A stretch of DNA of 64,000 nucleotides from Typha latifolia (lineage: Eukaryota; Streptophyta; Magnoliopsida; Poales; Typhaceae). Position numbers and translations under genes: made by a program. Below the pieces are notes generated by a model. The model did no database searches. It was not told where the DNA came from and worked only from the letters and a program-made list of their open reading frames with translations. This document shows, in pieces, positions 24,501 through 35,250 of this stretch (positions are counted from its first letter, which is position 1; the number at the start of each line of letters is the position of its first letter). The stretch spans positions 4,092,001 to 4,156,000 of the forward strand of contig CM034107.1 of NCBI GenBank assembly GCA_019914945.1, read 5' to 3'.

Positions 24501-24711
24501 AATCAAATTATCTTTTCTAAACTTTTATTTGTATCACTTATCTTCCTGTGGTCTAGATTTTGAAACCGTTTAAATCTTTTTGGAGTCGATTGTTGTTCAA
24601 GACTCCTGATTGTGAATTTTCTGCTTGCAGACTTGCGGGGATTGTGGTCAAAACCTCCAATCATGCCCCATCTGTCGTAGTGAAATCCAAATGAGAATAA
24701 AGCTGTACTGA
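18533..24711 (+). CDS. RGLG: E3 ubiquitin-protein ligase, RGLG family (copine/VWA plus RING)
   Basis: Exons: 18533-18769, 21045-21129, 21202-21342, 21428-21541, 21636-21733, 22473-22552, 22720-22825, 22935-23062, 24016-24196, 24318-24374, 24631-24711; 435 aa. The first in-frame ATG gives MGASNS, an N-myristoylation-type start shared by the family, which supports this start. A Tyr/Pro/Ser-rich N-terminus (1-79) precedes the copine/VWA domain (about 80-330) with a metal-site D-x-T-x-S (Asp99, Thr101, Ser103). A Ser/Pro-rich linker follows, then a C3HC4 RING at 392-424 (C392, C395, C406, H408, C411, C414, C421, C424) and the family ending RIKLY. RGLG proteins are membrane-associated ligases acting in hormone, drought and K63-linked ubiquitin signalling. 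Which paralogue (RGLG1/2 versus RGLG5) is not settled. Introns 5 and 8 carry transposon insertions. Confidence 0.94.
19505..20225. repeat. Direct duplication inside RGLG intron 1
   Basis: Segments at about 19505-19690 and 20030-20225 are diverged copies. Both contain gccatgtggattt-g-ctccttagt, then a ttggcatgtt block, then caccca-tt-c and ttatgaa. The intervening 19710-20025 stretch, starting gggaaaattttaatttac, looks like an inserted repeat. The first copy also has an internal near-duplicate of gggatttggctccc. No coding potential. Confidence 0.6.
21822..21990 (+). mobile_element. Fragment related to the MULE-like element at 45390-46329
   Basis: Lying in RGLG intron 5, this piece shares a GC-rich tgccatgctagtagcacat / cggcacg / gtgccactagcacat cluster, followed by an AT-rich tail (atgtattaaa...tctaatattatac) in the same order as the element in the ARP3 intron. 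Only one end is visible, so it appears truncated. Confidence 0.5.
23099..23946. mobile_element. MULE-like MITE with >100-bp TIRs in RGLG intron 8
   Basis: The two arms are inverted copies of each other for over 100 bp. Left landmarks are cctaaaatca-like, tgtatcacttt and ttaacttt-cca-c; the right arm has their complements. The element is flanked by a 9-bp direct repeat, tattattag (23090-23098 and 23947-23955), the length typical of Mutator-like insertions; if the terminal g belongs to the element, the duplication is 8 bp. The core (about 23330-23640) is unusually GC-rich, with CG-rich triplets, and may be captured DNA. It sits between two exons that splice in phase. Confidence 0.75.
24480..24556. 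mobile_element. Truncated TIR copy of the intron 8 MULE-like element, in RGLG intron 10
   Basis: About 77 bp starting tagtcaattgttatgcctaa and including aaacttttatttgtatcact and cctgtggtctag closely match the left arm of the element at 23099-23946. An AT dinucleotide run (24467-24482) immediately precedes it. Only this arm is present. Confidence 0.6.
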
Positions 24712-25546
24712 AGCAACCATAGAACAATCTTTGTTCAAGCCGTCGAAACTCTTGGATGTTCTAAAGTCAACATGCCTGAGGTTGAAGTAATGGAAGGGGC
24801 GATGTTTTACGATCAGCATGTGTCGTCGCAAGATAGAATTTATTTTTGTACATATTCTCAGATGGTTATGCTTTCTCTATTTTATCATCTTCATATCTAA
24901 CAACTAGGCACAGGGAGATTTGTCTCTTCTCCTTTTTATTTCTTATTTGATTCGTTCATGGTGTGTTATGTAAAATGCTATTGATTTTTATTATTCATTT
25001 CTTGTTGATATTGATGAAGTTATTCATTCATGTACATATGGTTAATTTGGTTGTTCAAGAATATTTTTCTGGTTTGATTATATATTGCTCCTCTAAATTT
25101 TGATTCCGGATTATTTCATCTCTCTCAACCATGCAAAGTATAAATTATCTTTTGTAATATCTAAAAGTGTAACCTTCGGCATCCCTTTATAAGTATGAAT
25201 ATTATAATAATTTTAATAGTTCAAGAGCAAACTGTAACGTTAGGCTTCAATCATGCTTGGAATAAAATTAATTCGACAATAAATTTTCTAATTTTTTAAT
25301 ACCTGAAGAATTAGAGAGCTAATATTAGTATAAATTATTATATTATTTAGTTGAATACTATATAATAACTAGTAATTATATTTGATGTGATATAAAATTG
25401 ATATTATAATATTAGAGAAAAGTAAATTTGTATTAGAAATTTATGATCTTTTATCCAAATGATAAAATTAGGATGTAAAGTAGTATTAATAATATATATT
25501 ATTTTGAAATTATAATATATTTTATTATAAATGCAAAATTAAAATG
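24712..25546. other. RGLG 3' UTR and intergenic spacer
   Basis: A likely 3' UTR runs to about 25000. The rest is AT-rich without recognisable features. Confidence 0.5.
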
Positions 25547-25551
25547 GTTTA

Positions 25552-26231
25552 TGATGCGATTCGAACTATATGGAATCATCTCGAAAGAAATTGGCTCAAT
25601 GGATTGAGTATCTTATTTGGTTATTTGGTTTAGTTAAAGTCTTAGTAGGTTAGGATTTTATTTAATTAGCTAAATTCAGTTGTGCGTAGTTTTGGAAAAA
25701 TATTAGCAGAATATTGTACAAATATCCGAATAATATCAAACCAGTTTGACCTTATGGCTTGTAGCTTAGACTTGCTTGAAATAAAAGATTAATTGACTTT
25801 TGCCCTAGTATCTCTCTCAACTAAGTCACCGGTCTCTACATCTCCCTCCTCCTCCTTTACCAACCAGCGCCATCTCTTCAGTTGGCACGATCTCGTCTAG
25901 CTTCTAATCTCTCTCTTTCACCGATCCTCTTAGTCCCATATGGCAGGCCTACTTCTCCTCCTTTGTTTTTTTATTTTAACCATCTCTACCTCCCGTACGA
26001 TTTTTACCACAGTTGTAGGCCAATCATAGCCTTCAACCATCTATCGCATTTGCATTTGCAAGCCACCACCACCACCATCTATTGTCGAGCCACCTTCATC
26101 AACTACTTGGCCTCCACTCCATCATCACCTCCATCCTATACCTAGGAATCCGTGCCTCCACCCACGAATTCCAAATCCGGTGTAGACCTGAATCTCAATT
26201 GCTACGAATCAGATTAAGTCGGTTCGTAACA
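25552..26231 (+). mobile_element. Solo LTR with perfect 5-bp target duplication
   Basis: The sequence starts TGATGCGATTCGAAC and ends GTCGGTTCGTAACA. It is flanked by an exact 5-bp duplication, GTTTA (25547-25551 and 26232-26236). The last nine bases, TTCGTAACA, are identical to the end of the LTR at 44743-46414, and the starts (TGaTGCGA versus TGtTGCGA) also agree, suggesting related families of different LTR length (680 versus about 730 bp once the nested insert is removed). The pyrimidine-rich interior encodes nothing recognisable. Confidence 0.75.
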
Positions 26232-26261
26232 GTTTATATATTCACACTAGGACAAATGCAT

Positions 26262-26436
26262 GACATTATAGACATATAATTATATAATGTATTAATGTAT
26301 GACAGTGCAGACATATAATTATATAGTATGTGACAGTGTTGATATATAATTATTTAGTGTGTGACAGTGTGGACATATAGTTATGCAGTGCATGACAGTA
26401 TTGACATATAACTATATAGTGCGTGGTAGTGTAGAC
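26262..26436. repeat. Minisatellite, 31-bp unit, about 5.5 copies
   Basis: Each unit starts gacagtg and contains acatataattatatag. The first unit is longer by about eight bases and the last is partial. A second short duplication (aaagagaatgaatctcaact, about 26455-26510) lies just downstream. No coding frame crosses it. Confidence 0.85.
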
Positions 26437-26510
26437 TATGTTACTGCTTTTCTAAAGAGAGAATGAATCTCAACTGTAGCTATTTCTAAAGAGAATGAAT
26501 CTCAACTGTG

Positions 26511-27299
26511 GCTGAGGTGATGTATAAATAATATCTTATCTAAAGGCAAAATAATAATGAGTTATTATTAATTAATTTTTTAAAAATTGTATAGACTAAG
26601 ATAAAATAGAACGATATACCAGAAAGAGCTAAGTTTTTTAATTATTACACCATAATAATGAGGCTTATTCTAGAATAAAACCATTACTATTCCAACGGGG
26701 GATTATAATTTAGGGATAATTAAGCCCAAAAAAATTTAAACATAAGAGTAACAATCACAGTCAAATCCCTAAGTTGAAATGCTTTGGACTTTCTGTTTCT
26801 TCATATTTTGTAAGTTTTTAGATAATTAAACAGACTTTTAAATATTACTTATTTTTATATTTTTGTGATAAATCGACCCTTTTAACTATGTAAAAATCTT
26901 CAAAATTCTCTTCGGTTAGATTTAGGTTTGATTTTTTTTTAGTTAAAAAAGATGTCCCGTGATTAATTTTAGAAGTTTTGAGAACTAGTTTAATCTTATT
27001 TAAAAATAGAGAATAATTGAGAATAAATAGCCATTTCATATTTTTCATCCAGGTATAATTAATCCTTAATTTTACAATCCCAAAACACAATAAATGGGGG
27101 AAAGTTTTTTTTTTTTAACAGAAAGTTTCTAGTTTAAATATATATATATATATACATTTTTTCTTGATGAAATAGAGCTTGTATTTAACTTAAATAGCCA
27201 TAGAACTCTGAGTGTAAGGATAAAATTATACACAAGTTAAGGTGGAAATGAGACTTCAGGCTCAATCATATAAAACTCCAGACCCACAACTATCCCTCC
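26511..27299. other. AT-rich intergenic DNA
   Basis: No gene is visible. A TA dinucleotide run is present at 27138-27154. The short frame at 26845-27090 on the minus strand has no recognisable domain. Confidence 0.5.
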
Positions 27300-27530
27300 G
27301 ATTGCCACCTCTAAGCACTCTGCGGCAAAGAAGTTCTTCTACTCCCTCCAAGCACATCAGCCTCCCTAGAGGCCCAAAGTTCCGAGAGTAAGATCTGACT
27401 CACTAGGACACGACTCCCAAGCTATGACTACGAGTAATCCTTTGCCATCCCAAATGATCGAGGTACCAAGGCGGATCGGTAAAGGCTCCATCTGTGTTTA
27501 GTTTGAGCCACCCGGCCTCCGGCGGATATA
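27300..27530 (-). pseudogene. LINE-type RNase H domain relic
   Basis: On the minus strand from 27525, the frame reads PPEAGWLKLNTDGAF. This matches the hallmark start (W-x-KLNTDGA) of the RNase H domain found in plant non-LTR retrotransposon polyproteins and related RVT_3 proteins. The frame breaks soon after; a second frame (about 27361-27395) contains LLSELWASREA, resembling the AELWALREGL helix. Loss of frame and stop codons show it is decayed. It ends about 300 bp upstream of the CP31 start codon. Confidence 0.65.
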
Positions 27531-27814
27531 TACTTCTCGTATATATTATTAAGCAGCTATTGAGGCCAAGTTCAGATTTGGCTGGACTAAATCGTGTAGC
27601 ATGTAAAACAAGTTCAAACCAATGGCGGCGCGTCAAGTATCCGGCTGGATAAAATGCCTACAACCAAACTTGCAGACAATCCCGAATCACACCCTTCCCT
27701 TCCTCTTTTAAAAGTTAAAACCCAATCTCCCCCATTCGTATACCAACCTCTTCCCACCTCTCCTCTACTCCCCCCTTATCCCCTCCTCCCTCTCTCTCTC
27801 TTCCCTTCGCAGCC

Positions 27815-30800
27815 ATGTCGTCTTCTCCGGCTCTGATGAGGTCCTCCTTATCCATGGTGGAGTCCTCCCTCCCCACCCTCTTCCCCTCCTCCAAGCCATC
27901 TTCCCTCCCTTTCCTCCCCTTCCCTGCGAAGCCCACCACTTTCCTCCACCTCTCCCTCTCATCTCCTTCCATTTCCCTCAGAAAGAAGCTTCCTTTGGTC
28001 CCCCTCGTGGCCCAGACGTCCGATTGGGCTCAACAGGAGGAAGAGGAGAACGAGGTGGGGCTCGCCGCGGAGGGAGCCGAAGCCAGCCTCTCGGATTGGG
28101 AGGGGGCGGAGGCGGCAGTGGAGGGAGGGGTTGTTGAAGAGGGTGTGGAGGAGGAGGAGGCAGAGGAGGAGGCTTATCAGGAACCTCCCGAGGAGGCGAA
28201 GCTATTTGTCGGGAATCTCCCGTATGATATGGATAGTGAGAATCTCGCGCAGTTGTTTGATAAGGCTGGTGTCGTCGAGGTCGCAGAGGTATGATGTGTT
28301 GTAAATATCTTGAACTGAAGCTAAGATTTGTTTTGCTTTACTAGTTCATCAATTTTATTATTTGGGGGATATCATAAATATTACTTCCCTTTGAAAGGTG
28401 TTGTTGTGTAGAAAAAAATTGAGAAGGTTATATACATATATATATGGTGTACGATAACAAGAGCGTGAGATTCTGCTGAATTCTGGGTATTATCAATGTT
28501 GTCGTTATATATAGTTTAATGAAGAGCCTCAATTGAAGCTAAGAGACTAAGAGTTTCCTTACTCTAATGGTTCCTCAGTTTCCTGCAATGAATTCTTGAT
28601 GCTTCTGTAGTTAACAGTGGGTTTTTATAAATTTTTTATTCTCTGAATTTGGTTAGGGCGTTTGTTGAGATTATTAGCAAGTGCTTTGTTTTGTGGGTAA
28701 GCAAATTGATTAGGATATTTGATGCGTGTTGTAAGATAATGAGAACATGGGATTGTGTTGAATTTCTGTGCTATTTGTATTTGTTAAATATCTGAGATGT
28801 GGGTGATGTAAATTCTTCTCCCTTTTTTTCCTTCTGTTTCTGCGTTTGTAGGTTATTTATAATAGGGAAACAGATCAGAGTCGAGGCTTTGGGTTTGTTA
28901 CTATGAGCACAGTTGAAGAAGCAGAGAAAGCTGTGGAGATGTTGAATCGTTATGTAAGTTTCTTGTTCAAGCTTATTTGTTGATTTTCTTAGCATGTATT
29001 CCTCTGGTCGTCTGGAGTAGCTGAGCTTATTGATTATTGAATGATAGATTTTCTCAAATAAAATAATGCTTGAAATATTGTTAATTAAGAATGTTAGTGG
29101 ATTTCTTGAGAGAATATTTTCTCATAGCATGTTTCTATTGGATTTCATTTAATATATTTGCCCCATGATTAATCATGATGTCTATCATTTTTTTACATGT
29201 TTCTAAAACTGTTTATAACCTGTCTTGTGACTCTTGTCCTTGAATCGAAATGTTATGCATGGGCATTCAGATTCTATATTTTTGTTGGTTCCAGGATTCC
29301 TTGCTTTGGGTTCTGATTGTTTGGTTCAGAGGAGTGGACATTTTCTTATGCTTGTTTTTGAAAAATGTCCATCTTAATCATCTATTGAAGAGATTCACTA
29401 GATTTTCAAAGTAATATTGGATTGGATCTGCATAAGCATGTTTAACTTTAGAGTTGAATAGCGAATCTTTCTCATATGTTCACAGAAGGAAGATTCACTG
29501 GGTTCATGTTTTGTTTATGATGGAGTTTATGTAGAATATATTTTGTTTTACTACTTCTAGGATTGTTGTTCTCAGCCCCTAATATTTCATTGATAAAATT
29601 GTTAAAAATGTAAAATTTTTGTTAGGTATCCTAGATTCTATGAATCTACATGGATTTTCAATTTAGAAAGCCCTATTCAGTTAATGTGCACCCATCGGAG
29701 TAGGTCTCATCCATTGTAGTATATTCAATACATCTTTTACCTCCCTCTCTTCATATATATTTACGTATTAGATATGTTTTTATCTATTATTGTTTTTATC
29801 GATAGAGAGTAAAGCTTCTTGCCTTCCATCTTTTTGAATTTTTTCTATCGTCAGATGTTTTGGGGATGGAGTTTAAAGTTTTAACTTTAAAGCTTCTTCA
29901 TTTTGCTGATTCAGAAAGTTGTGTATAGTACATCTGGAAAGAATTATCAAACAATGAACAATAATGTGGGTTAATTGGATTACTAAATGCTGTACAATTA
30001 CGGCGCAGTGGTAGACTTTAGTGTTAGCCTCCTGGAAGTTCTGTTATTCAGATCTGATATTCTCATTGAGCAGTATTTTTTTAACCTATGAGCCTGACTA
30101 ATGCATTGTGGGTCTTGTTCTTCTCTGCATCGAATGAGGAAGTTAGATACCCCTGCCTCTAGCAGGTGATGGATCAGAAGAAACAATTCCCAGTAAGCCA
30201 ACTACTAAAGTCATGAGCAATGCTTCTAATTTCTAATCGTTGGTGTCGTTATGAAAAACTAACAATTAAGACATTATGCAAAAGGCCAGTAATTGGACAT
30301 TCTGCTAGTGTCATTATACATAAACACAGAAACACATGCTAATGCTCATAAGTAGTAAAATAACTAACAAGAATCAATTGGTAAGTGGCTAAGTTCCAAC
30401 CTTTTGGTTTTGGGCCTTTTGGCTACTTGAATAAATGTTCTCTTTCTCCAATTTAATGCTACTTGGGACTTGATTGTCAGTCAAAGAACTATCATGTCAA
30501 ATCTAGCTTTCTACTTCCACCTTGATCAATTTTGCGTTCCCTTTTAAGGTATCTTCATCTTGGAGTGAATCATTTCTTATTGGTTCAATATGGTTAAATG
30601 TGTCCAGAGTAAAAACATCCTGAAACTTTTCACGACCTTTAACTTATCAGAAAGAAATTGTGTATCTTTCATTGTATTAAATATGGTTAATCATTAAGGC
30701 TTCGTTTACTTTAGGAATAATGTCAATTCTAGAATAGGTATATTTTTTGTTATTTCTAAAATGATATCTTTATTCTAAAAATAACTATTCTTATGTTCAC

Positions 30801-33686
30801 TTGTATTTTATAATAAAAGTGTAGTAATTAACTAATTATCTTTAATGTGATATAAAGTGAAGAAAAAGATGGAAAAATTATTTTATCTATCTTTTATAAA
30901 ATTGCCATGAATATCCTTTGATTTGTTATAAAATATGTTGATGGAATAGATATTAAGGGTAAATTAGTAATTGAGTTAGTGTGTGATATAAAATATAATT
31001 TGATGAATAGTGTTTGTATTTTAGAATGAGGTTATTATGATGTTTAGCTAGGGGTGAAAACGGGTCTAATTAACTCCGACCTGACCCGCTACCTGATCCG
31101 GATAGGATACGGGTGCAAATTTGCTACTCGTTCCGGATCCGGATATAATTTAGAAATAGCCCGGATCTGGATTTGAATACAATTTAATATAAGTTAGTCG
31201 GATCTGGATCTGGATACCAGATATTGGATATCCATTAACCTGCTTATATATAATCACTTAATCCCATCCCTCTATTTCACAAACCCTAGCAGTTGCCTCC
31301 TATTTTTCTCTTCGCTTTCTCCATCCCATTGCTGCTTCACTCTACCACCACTGCCTCCTTTTTGCCCCGCCCACTAGCACCACCACCATTCCATCTTCTC
31401 CCCCTCCATTGTGCACTGCCTTTATCACCTCTGTGAACCACCCATCTCCTCACCTTCTGCCCACCGTAGCCACGATACCGAGCTCTAGATCACGGTGGCG
31501 GTGGGCAGAAGGTGGCGCACGACTGCGACCTTTTGCCGGAGCTCAACCAACCACCGCCACCTCCATATGTCGGGAATACACCGTTGTCGGCACCGGATGC
31601 GTCGAGGACGAACTTGTGCCAGAGCTTCTACAACAGCGGAGCGAGGAAAAGGATGGGAGGAGGAGAGTTAGAGTTTTGGGCGTCAGCATTGAGATGATGG
31701 CAGTGTGAAATGGGATCGGGTGCTCCGCGGATAAGCGTAGCTAGTGCACGCACGGTTTATTTTTCTTTTTTATTTATTTATATTGGCTGATAGATATTTA
31801 TGTTTGTGCAATGGTGGCTTCCTGATCCAAAAGAGTCGTAGGCTTTTGGTAGCAATAGTGACGTATAATGTAATAATAAACTGAAGCTTATCTATTGCCA
31901 CATATCAAAATGGATGGTTGCTTTGTGGAGCGAGACAAAGTTTGTTGGTTTTATTGGGTATGGGTAGGTTTGATTGTAATTGTCATTATTACTATGTGAA
32001 CATGGTGATCTTATGTTTCTACATCTTATGTTTTTGTAATAGATGATTGTGAGTTTATTAGTTGCAATAGATATGTAGATTTTCTAGAAGTATGCAATAG
32101 ATGTGCAGATTTTGTGAGTTTATTAGTTGAATTGTGAGTTTATTAGTTGATTTTGTGAGTTTTCTTGTTTATGTATAGATGATAGTAATAAATTCATTTT
32201 GTATTCTTATCCAATTAAGATTTAATTTTTTATCCAATTTGTATTCGTATCCATATTTTCGGATTTGTATTCGTATCCGATTTGTTTTCATATCCGATAA
32301 ATAATTTTTGGGGATAAATATGTCGGCTTGGTCTGACAAAAATATTGCAAACAATATATCCTAGCGTCGGAGCCTGAAAATAGCATCATAAGCACAATCT
32401 TCTAGGAGTGTTTAATTAGGGAAGTTCTGAGAACTTCCAGTAAAACATTGCTGGCAAAGCCTTGTTTGGGCGAATGATATATATGTTTTGATTGTGTTGT
32501 AATTATTCTGTTTGACTAAACATTCTGATATAATCTTGAATTTAGCTGTCACATATTAAAGGTTGGTCCTCATTTATCTTCTGCGTCCTTGAACTAGTAA
32601 TTCTTTCATAATCTATGTACTGCCAGCATTTTATTTTGAGTTGTGATAATTAAGAATCAAGTAGTGTACAGTATAATAGTATAAGATAACTTATTTTACC
32701 AAACTAAAAGTAAATTGGAAACATATGACACTCCCATTGATCTAATGATGAGTGTGCAACAAGCTATTCTATAATTGATGTTGAACCTAGTCTACTATCC
32801 TATAGAATAATTCAACATAGCAAATTGGCTTATATGCTTGAGGGCTCGCTCCTCTCTTTTCTGATTTATTGGATAACTAAGGAAATGTCTAGTAAAAGTA
32901 GTTTCTTCATAAAATGGATACTTTAGTTTGTATGATTAATTACAATTCTGAAAACTCCACTAGGGATTCACTCTAAGGATATATTTGAAGCAAAGAAAAC
33001 ACCATATCCCTGGCCTGGTCTCCGTAGTGCTCATATAAGCTTCTTTTCTACATTGTGAGCAGGACGTCAATGGCCGGCTTCTGACTGTAAATAAGGCAGC
33101 TCCAAGAGGTGCTCGCGTAGAAAGAACTCAAGAATCTGCACCTTCATTCAGGATGTATGTCGGCAATCTTCCATGGCAAGTGGATGACTCACGTTTGGAG
33201 CAAGTATTCAGTGAACACGGCAAAGTAGTTGATGCAAGAGTTGTGTATGACCGGGAAACTGGACGCTCACGTGGATTTGGTTTTGTAACAATGGCAACAC
33301 AGAACGAATTGGATGATGCAATTGCTGCCCTTGACGGACAGGTGAGTCCTCATTGGTGTGGTGTCTTTTGGACACATTTCTGGCCTAATTAAATTATATT
33401 TAAATGTTGAAAGACTAGGGCAACAGGCTGTTCATAATCTGATTGAAATACTACTACTAGTGGTATATCCACACCATTCTTAGCCATCTTTTATGATTTA
33501 TTCTTATTATTATTGTCATCGTTTATTTGGGTTCAGATATTATAATGAACTCTGCCGAGTAATAGATCAGTTGATCAACCAATCATATCTACTCATGTCT
33601 TGTTCTATTTGCTGGTGCTGCAGAGTTTAGACGGTCGAGCTTTAAGGGTGAACATTGCAGAGAACAGACCACGTCGCAGCTTTTGA
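27815..33686 (+). CDS. CP31: Chloroplast ribonucleoprotein CP31 (two RRM domains)
   Basis: Exons: 27815-28288, 28852-28953, 33063-33341, 33624-33686; 305 aa. The start sits after a pyrimidine-rich leader and opens a Ser/Pro/Leu-rich plastid transit peptide (about residues 1-65), followed by a Glu-rich acidic domain (about 73-127) typical of CP31-class proteins. RRM1 has RNP2 LFVGNL (130-135) and RNP1 RGFGFVTM (169-176); RRM2 has RNP2 MYVGNL (223-228) and RNP1 RGFGFVTM (262-269). The ending ENRPRRSF also fits. Family members are nucleus-encoded stroma proteins that bind many plastid mRNAs and support RNA stability and C-to-U editing. Arabidopsis CP31A and CP31B have 329 and 289 aa. Intron 2 is 4.1 kb and contains transposon insertions, while intron 1 splits RRM1 between its RNP motifs. 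Confidence 0.95.
30697..31048. mobile_element. MITE fragment in CP31 intron 2, interrupted by a hAT-like element
   Basis: It starts with cttcgtttactttaggaata and stays similar throughout to 37765-38075, including aaattagtaatt-agttagtgtgtg and the tttgtatt-tagaat block. The copy stops at the point where the hAT-like terminus tagggg begins at 31049, so its right end was displaced by that insertion or lost. Confidence 0.6.
31049..32340. mobile_element. hAT-like element with a GC-rich core, CP31 intron 2, right end missing
   Basis: The left end taggggtgaaaacgggt, followed by ccgacctgacccg and many ggat(cc/at) repeats, matches the ends of the element at 46787-47417. Near the right side, repeated gtattcgtatccga motifs (about 32225-32300) are the expected subterminal repeats, but the terminal repeat and 8-bp duplication were not found. 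The core (about 31262-31725) is GC-rich with an 'aaaccctagc' leader-like start, unlike the flanks, so it may be captured gene sequence. No protein domain was recognised in its frames. Confidence 0.5.
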
Positions 33687-35145
33687 TATGACCAGTAAGG
33701 CAGCTTCTGATACTGGAGAGCACAAGAACATCTATAAAGATGACAACTAGTATCGTTTGCAGCACTCAGATTATTCGTATAGCTTCCATTAATTTTGTAG
33801 TTTACCATCTGGTATTTTCTCCTCCTTGCTCACAACACTGTCACCATAGGTGATCTCTTTTCTTTTCTTCTTTGTTTTCGTCAGTTAACTCTGCAACTTT
33901 GGTACTCCTATTAAATTTGCTATCTGAGACTGTCGTTTATTTTGAATTTTTTATTGTCATTGTACGATACAGAGGCAAGCCCTGTTTCTCTAAGTTCATC
34001 CATTCCATCCTTCTATTATGGATTTATGGACAACTTCTAAACTGGTTCTCCATGTGAAATGAAGTAGCGGAATAGTAGGATCTTATTTATTTTATTTTAA
34101 GAAAAGTGGGAATCCAATGGTAGTGTTGTTTCGTCAAATTTTGAATTGAGAAGCATTCATACATAAAACATGAACCCTTTTAACTATCTGAGCACTATTC
34201 TATTGGTCTTTTAACGGTCCGAGCACTATTCTATTGGTCGGGAGAATTTGTATGTTATCTGCATTTTCTTGTATCTTAGCAACAGATTGATATCTTCTAA
34301 GGATTAGGTTGGTTTATTTCTTTTAGAGTGCTCCATTTTTTGTATCTATCTTTGAGGGAAGGCAGCTTATGGGTGTGAATTGATGCTAACAATGCCTTCC
34401 ATCTGAATTGATGCCAAATAGAAAGATCCAGGAGTGAAGAGAAACATTATTTTATGAGAAAGATCGCAGTAGCGTTGGTTGAATTGAGATACCACTTGTT
34501 TCCACCTCTTTCTCTCTCTCAATACATAAATAAATATATATTCTGAGGAAAAAATAAATACATGACTACCCAAAGCTCGACTTAGGCTATGGTCTTCAAT
34601 TACATCTTAAGCTCGTCTTGTCTTATTTAATCATATTTTCCCCGTGTTATTATTCGTACTCTTACCACAGAGATATTTATTCAACTACTATATTATAATT
34701 TTAATGTTTAAAAAATATATGAGAATAAAAAAATATTTTGTTGACGATACCCCTACTTGTATCTTACATAATTGATTCTCTTTTACTTTTTTACCTTAAT
34801 CTTTAAAAAAATTACTCGAAAATTTAAAAATAATTTTATATTTATATTTTAATTTTAACTCATATATAATGAGGTAAAATACAGAAGTCGAACAATCAAT
34901 ATTGGTATGAGAGGGCGTGAATGATAATAAAATAGAATGTAGGGATTTTTTTTATTTGACCGATTGGTCAAATATTCAATTATTATTAGTGCTTATTCTG
35001 GATTATTCACGTATAAATCCCCCCTCTTATCGAGGAGCCGGCAGCCACTAGAGTTTACTATGCCTTTTGGGGCGGCGAGTATTTATAGCCAGACTCGAAA
35101 GAACAGCGGGAGGGAAGAAGGATTAGAGTGAGCCAGGGAGCGGCA
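33687..35145. other. CP31 3' UTR, AT-rich spacer and promoter of the small gene at 35146
   Basis: The CP31 3' UTR probably extends to about 33850. A tandem duplication of about 31 bp (ctgagcactattctattggt repeated) is at 34177-34240. The tgaaccc-tttaac-atct segment beside it recurs at about 59345 in the ALB3 intron. A TATA-like gtatttatagcc is at about 35079, some 65 bp before the next start codon. Confidence 0.5.
35075..35090 (+). promoter_or_regulatory. TATA box upstream of the small membrane-protein gene
   Basis: The sequence tatttatag lies in a locally GC-rich context about 65 bp upstream of the ATG at 35146. This gives a plausible start site about 30 bp downstream and a short leader rich in A/G. 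Confidence 0.5.
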
Positions 35146-35250
35146 ATGCTGAGGGTGGCGACGTACTTCGCGATGACCTTTGTTGTCTTCCTTTTCTGGC
35201 AATCCACGGATAAGCTCCACATCTGGATCGCTCTCCATCAGGACGAGAAG
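35146..35250 (+). CDS. First exon of a small conserved membrane-anchored protein (partial)
   Basis: The ATG opens 35 codons ending at a GT donor after HQDEK. The peptide has a hydrophobic segment (VATYFAMTFVVFLFWQS, residues 4-20) followed by DKLHIWIALHQDEK. I recall short uncharacterised plant proteins with this N-terminal arrangement followed by a charged coiled helix, so I think this is a genuine exon; that recollection is not a database result. A TATA box and GC-rich leader precede it. No second exon with the expected Glu/Arg-rich helix could be found before the next gene. The gene may be split by the repeats at 35490-36700, or its remaining exon may be unrecognised or lost. Confidence 0.5.

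Noticed and set aside
27715..27972. Minus-strand frames rich in Glu, Arg and Gly
   Set aside because: They are the antisense of the CP31 leader and transit-peptide exon; composition explains the open frames.
31409..31708. 99-codon frame in the GC-rich core of the hAT-like element
   Set aside because: No recognisable domain, and it lies within a mobile element; noted as possible captured DNA but not called as a gene.
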